Origin: Trichocoleus sp. FACHB-46
GTDB taxonomy: Bacteria; Cyanobacteriota; Cyanobacteriia; FACHB-46
Direction of reading: 5' to 3'
DNA: 64,000 nucleotides
Assembly: GCF_014695385.1 (NCBI RefSeq)
Contig: NZ_JACJOD010000031.1
Location: 372,001 to 436,000 of the forward strand
The translations under genes and the position numbers were made by a program. Under the pieces are notes generated by a model. That model was given only the letters and a program-made list of their open reading frames with translations, ran no database searches and was not told where the DNA came from. Numbering within the stretch: the stretch's first letter is position 1; each line of letters starts with the position of its first letter. Positions 62,614 to 64,000 of this stretch are shown in pieces.

Positions 62614-64000
62614 ATGACAACCGCAGCAACCAATCCAGCGACTGGAAGCAATAAATTTGAGAAACTCAAAGCTGAAAAAGACGGTTTAGAGGTCAAAAAA
62701 GAACTTGATCGCTTTGCTCAAATTGGCTGGGAAGCGATGGATGAAACCGATCGCGACTACCGCCTCAAATGGTTGGGTGTGTTCTTCCGACCTGTCACTC
62801 CTGGCAAGTTTATGTTGCGGATGCGGATTCCCAACGGCATCCTCACTAGCGGCCAAGTCCGAGTCCTCGGCGAAGTACTCCAGCGCTATGGCGAAGATGG
62901 CACTGGTGACATCACCACTCGGCAAAATATTCAGTTGCGCGGCATCCGCATCGAAGATTTACCCGATATCTTCCGTCGCTTCGAGGAAGCGGGCCTCACC
63001 AGTATCCAGTCTGGCATGGACAACGTCCGCAACATTACAGGCTCTCCCGTTGCAGGGATTGATGCAGACGAGTTAATCGACACTCGCGGCATCGTCCGTA
63101 AAGTGCAGGACATGATCACCAATAACGGTGAAGGCAATCCCTCCTTTACCAACCTGCCTCGGAAATTCAACATTGCGATCGCGGGCTGCCGAGATAACTC
63201 AGTCCACGCGGAAATCAACGACATCGCCTTTGTCCCCGCCTACAAAAACAACAACCTAGGCTTCAATGTTTTAGTCGGTGGCTTCTTCTCCGCCAAACGT
63301 TGCGAAGCAGCAATCCCCATGAATGTCTGGGTTGATCCCCGCGATGTGGTGGCTCTGTGTGAAGCGATTCTCTTGGTCTATCGCAACCACGGTCTACGGG
63401 CCAATCGCCAAAAAGCGCGCTTGATGTGGCTGATTGATGAGTGGGGTCTCGACAAGTTCCGCTCAGAAGTTGAGCAACAAATGGGTCATGCGCTCCAGAC
63501 GGCTGCTCCCAAAGATGAGATTGTCTGGGATAAGCGTGACCATGTCGGCATTCACGCTCAGAAGCAACCCGGACTAAATTATGTGGGGCTACATGTTCCG
63601 GTAGGCCGCCTCTACGCCCAAGATATGTTCGACTTAGCGCGTCTCGCCGAAGTCTATGGCAGTGGAGAGGTTCGCCTCAGTGTTGAACAAAATGTGATTG
63701 TTCCCAATATTCCTGATTCTCGCTTAGGCCCCTTCCTGAAAGAACCTCTGCTGCAACGCTTTACCGCTGATCCTGCGCCGCTCTCGCGATCGCTGGTTTC
63801 CTGCACGGGGTCCCAGTTCTGCAACTTTGCCCTGATTGAAACCAAGAACCGCGCCGCAGCCCTAATTCAAGAATTGGATTCAGAACTCTCTTTGCCGAAA
63901 TCGGTGCGGATTCACTGGACAGGTTGCCCCAACTCCTGCGGTCAACCTCAAGTGGCTGACATTGGCCTCATGGGGACTAAAGTTCGCAAAGATGGCAAAA
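62614..64000 (+). CDS. nirA: Ferredoxin-nitrite reductase (3' end outside the window)
   Basis: The first 462 codons are present, from ATG at 62614 to the window end, without interruption. Blocks typical of the family are DGTGDITTRQNIQLRGI, NVRNITGSPVAGID and the siroheme/[4Fe-4S] cysteines in CTGSQFC and GCPNSC. The enzyme reduces nitrite to ammonium with six electrons from reduced ferredoxin. The family is usually about 510 residues, so roughly 50 are missing. The NtcA promoter and the FNT gene just upstream fit nitrate/nitrite assimilation; nitrate transport and narB genes may follow outside the window. Confidence 0.97.
   Translation, partial: MTTAATNPATGSNKFEKLKAEKDGLEVKKELDRFAQIGWEAMDETDRDYRLKWLGVFFRPVTPGKFMLRMRIPNGILTSGQVRVLGEVLQRYGEDGTGDITTRQNIQLRGIRIEDLPDIFRRFEEAGLTSIQSGMDNVRNITGSPVAGIDADELIDTRGIVRKVQDMITNNGEGNPSFTNLPRKFNIAIAGCRDNSVHAEINDIAFVPAYKNNNLGFNVLVGGFFSAKRCEAAIPMNVWVDPRDVVALCEAILLVYRNHGLRANRQKARLMWLIDEWGLDKFRSEVEQQMGHALQTAAPKDEIVWDKRDHVGIHAQKQPGLNYVGLHVPVGRLYAQDMFDLARLAEVYGSGEVRLSVEQNVIVPNIPDSRLGPFLKEPLLQRFTADPAPLSRSLVSCTGSQFCNFALIETKNRAAALIQELDSELSLPKSVRIHWTGCPNSCGQPQVADIGLMGTKVRKDGK

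Noticed and set aside
1-64000. tRNA genes, rRNA genes and CRISPR arrays
   Set aside because: No tRNA T-loop with matching acceptor stems, no rRNA core sequence and no regularly spaced direct repeats were found by eye; a tRNAscan or CRISPR search would settle it.
1-64000. GCGATCGC octamers as operators or attachment sites
   Set aside because: They occur throughout genes and spacers, as expected for the HIP1 element of cyanobacteria, and need no local explanation.
62614-64000. nirA as a possible pseudogene because no stop is seen
   Set aside because: The frame is continuous to the window edge and the protein is about 50 residues short only because the window ends.

Overview
The window is chromosomal DNA from a cyanobacterium, probably a filamentous Leptolyngbya-like lineage, although the genus is inference. 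The support is dense HIP1 octamers (GCGATCGC) in genes and spacers, cyanobacterium-specific families (DUF1816, DUF3747, Asr1405/Asl0597), a SigG-type ECF sigma factor, STAND/WD40 proteins and a canonical NtcA promoter in front of nirA. No rRNA, tRNA, CRISPR array, transposase or prophage was found. Almost all of the 64 kb is intact, mostly housekeeping genes, in short operons or singly, on both strands.

Layout. 1-7.1 kb: a partial Pro/Thr-rich tail, an L,D-transpeptidase, a PRC-barrel protein with six 11-residue helical repeats, a nuclease-fold/zinc-ribbon protein, small proteins and tex. 7.3-11.3 kb: an AT-rich, HIP1-free gene for a TerB-domain dynamin-like GTPase, divergent from a gene for a helical protein with a membrane segment. 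This pair is the best candidate here for an undescribed system (membrane remodelling or defence). 11.4-17.1 kb: leuS, a gamma-glutamylcyclotransferase-like gene, and the sigG/anti-sigma pair with a small secreted peptide gene. 17.2-23.6 kb: an intein-free, unsplit dnaE, a DUF3747 exported protein, and a GlmS-type isomerase lacking its glutaminase domain. 23.6-31.4 kb: a STAND NTPase with 14 WD40 repeats, alpha/beta hydrolases and gatA. 31.4-39.4 kb: DUF1816, rlmB with a long Arg-rich repeat extension, mrnC, a STAS protein that appears to start at ATT, carA, a lipid kinase, a retropepsin-like lipoprotein, DUF4303 and hisA. 39.6-50.2 kb: a histidine kinase, a transglutaminase-domain protein, a second lipid kinase, an EAL protein, a type II P-type ATPase and recF. 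50.3-60.9 kb: an SLH protein, a thioredoxin-like ferredoxin, aroA, a REC-GGDEF-EAL regulator, mobA, CsbD, a HEAT-repeat protein and a Tat-exported Rieske lipoprotein. 61.4 kb to the end: a nitrite-transporter-type FNT channel and the 5' part of nirA, each with an NtcA site upstream.

Functional links. mrnC and rlmB both act on 23S rRNA. The FNT channel, nirA and perhaps nearby mobA (cofactor for nitrate reductase) belong to nitrate/nitrite assimilation under NtcA and possibly NtcB. SigG and its anti-sigma factor form an envelope-stress switch. Two EAL proteins and a GAF histidine kinase add signalling. Several long hairpins separate convergent genes and act as likely bidirectional terminators. 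Start codons were moved inward to the best-supported start where the longest frame began at a weak TTG or GTG.
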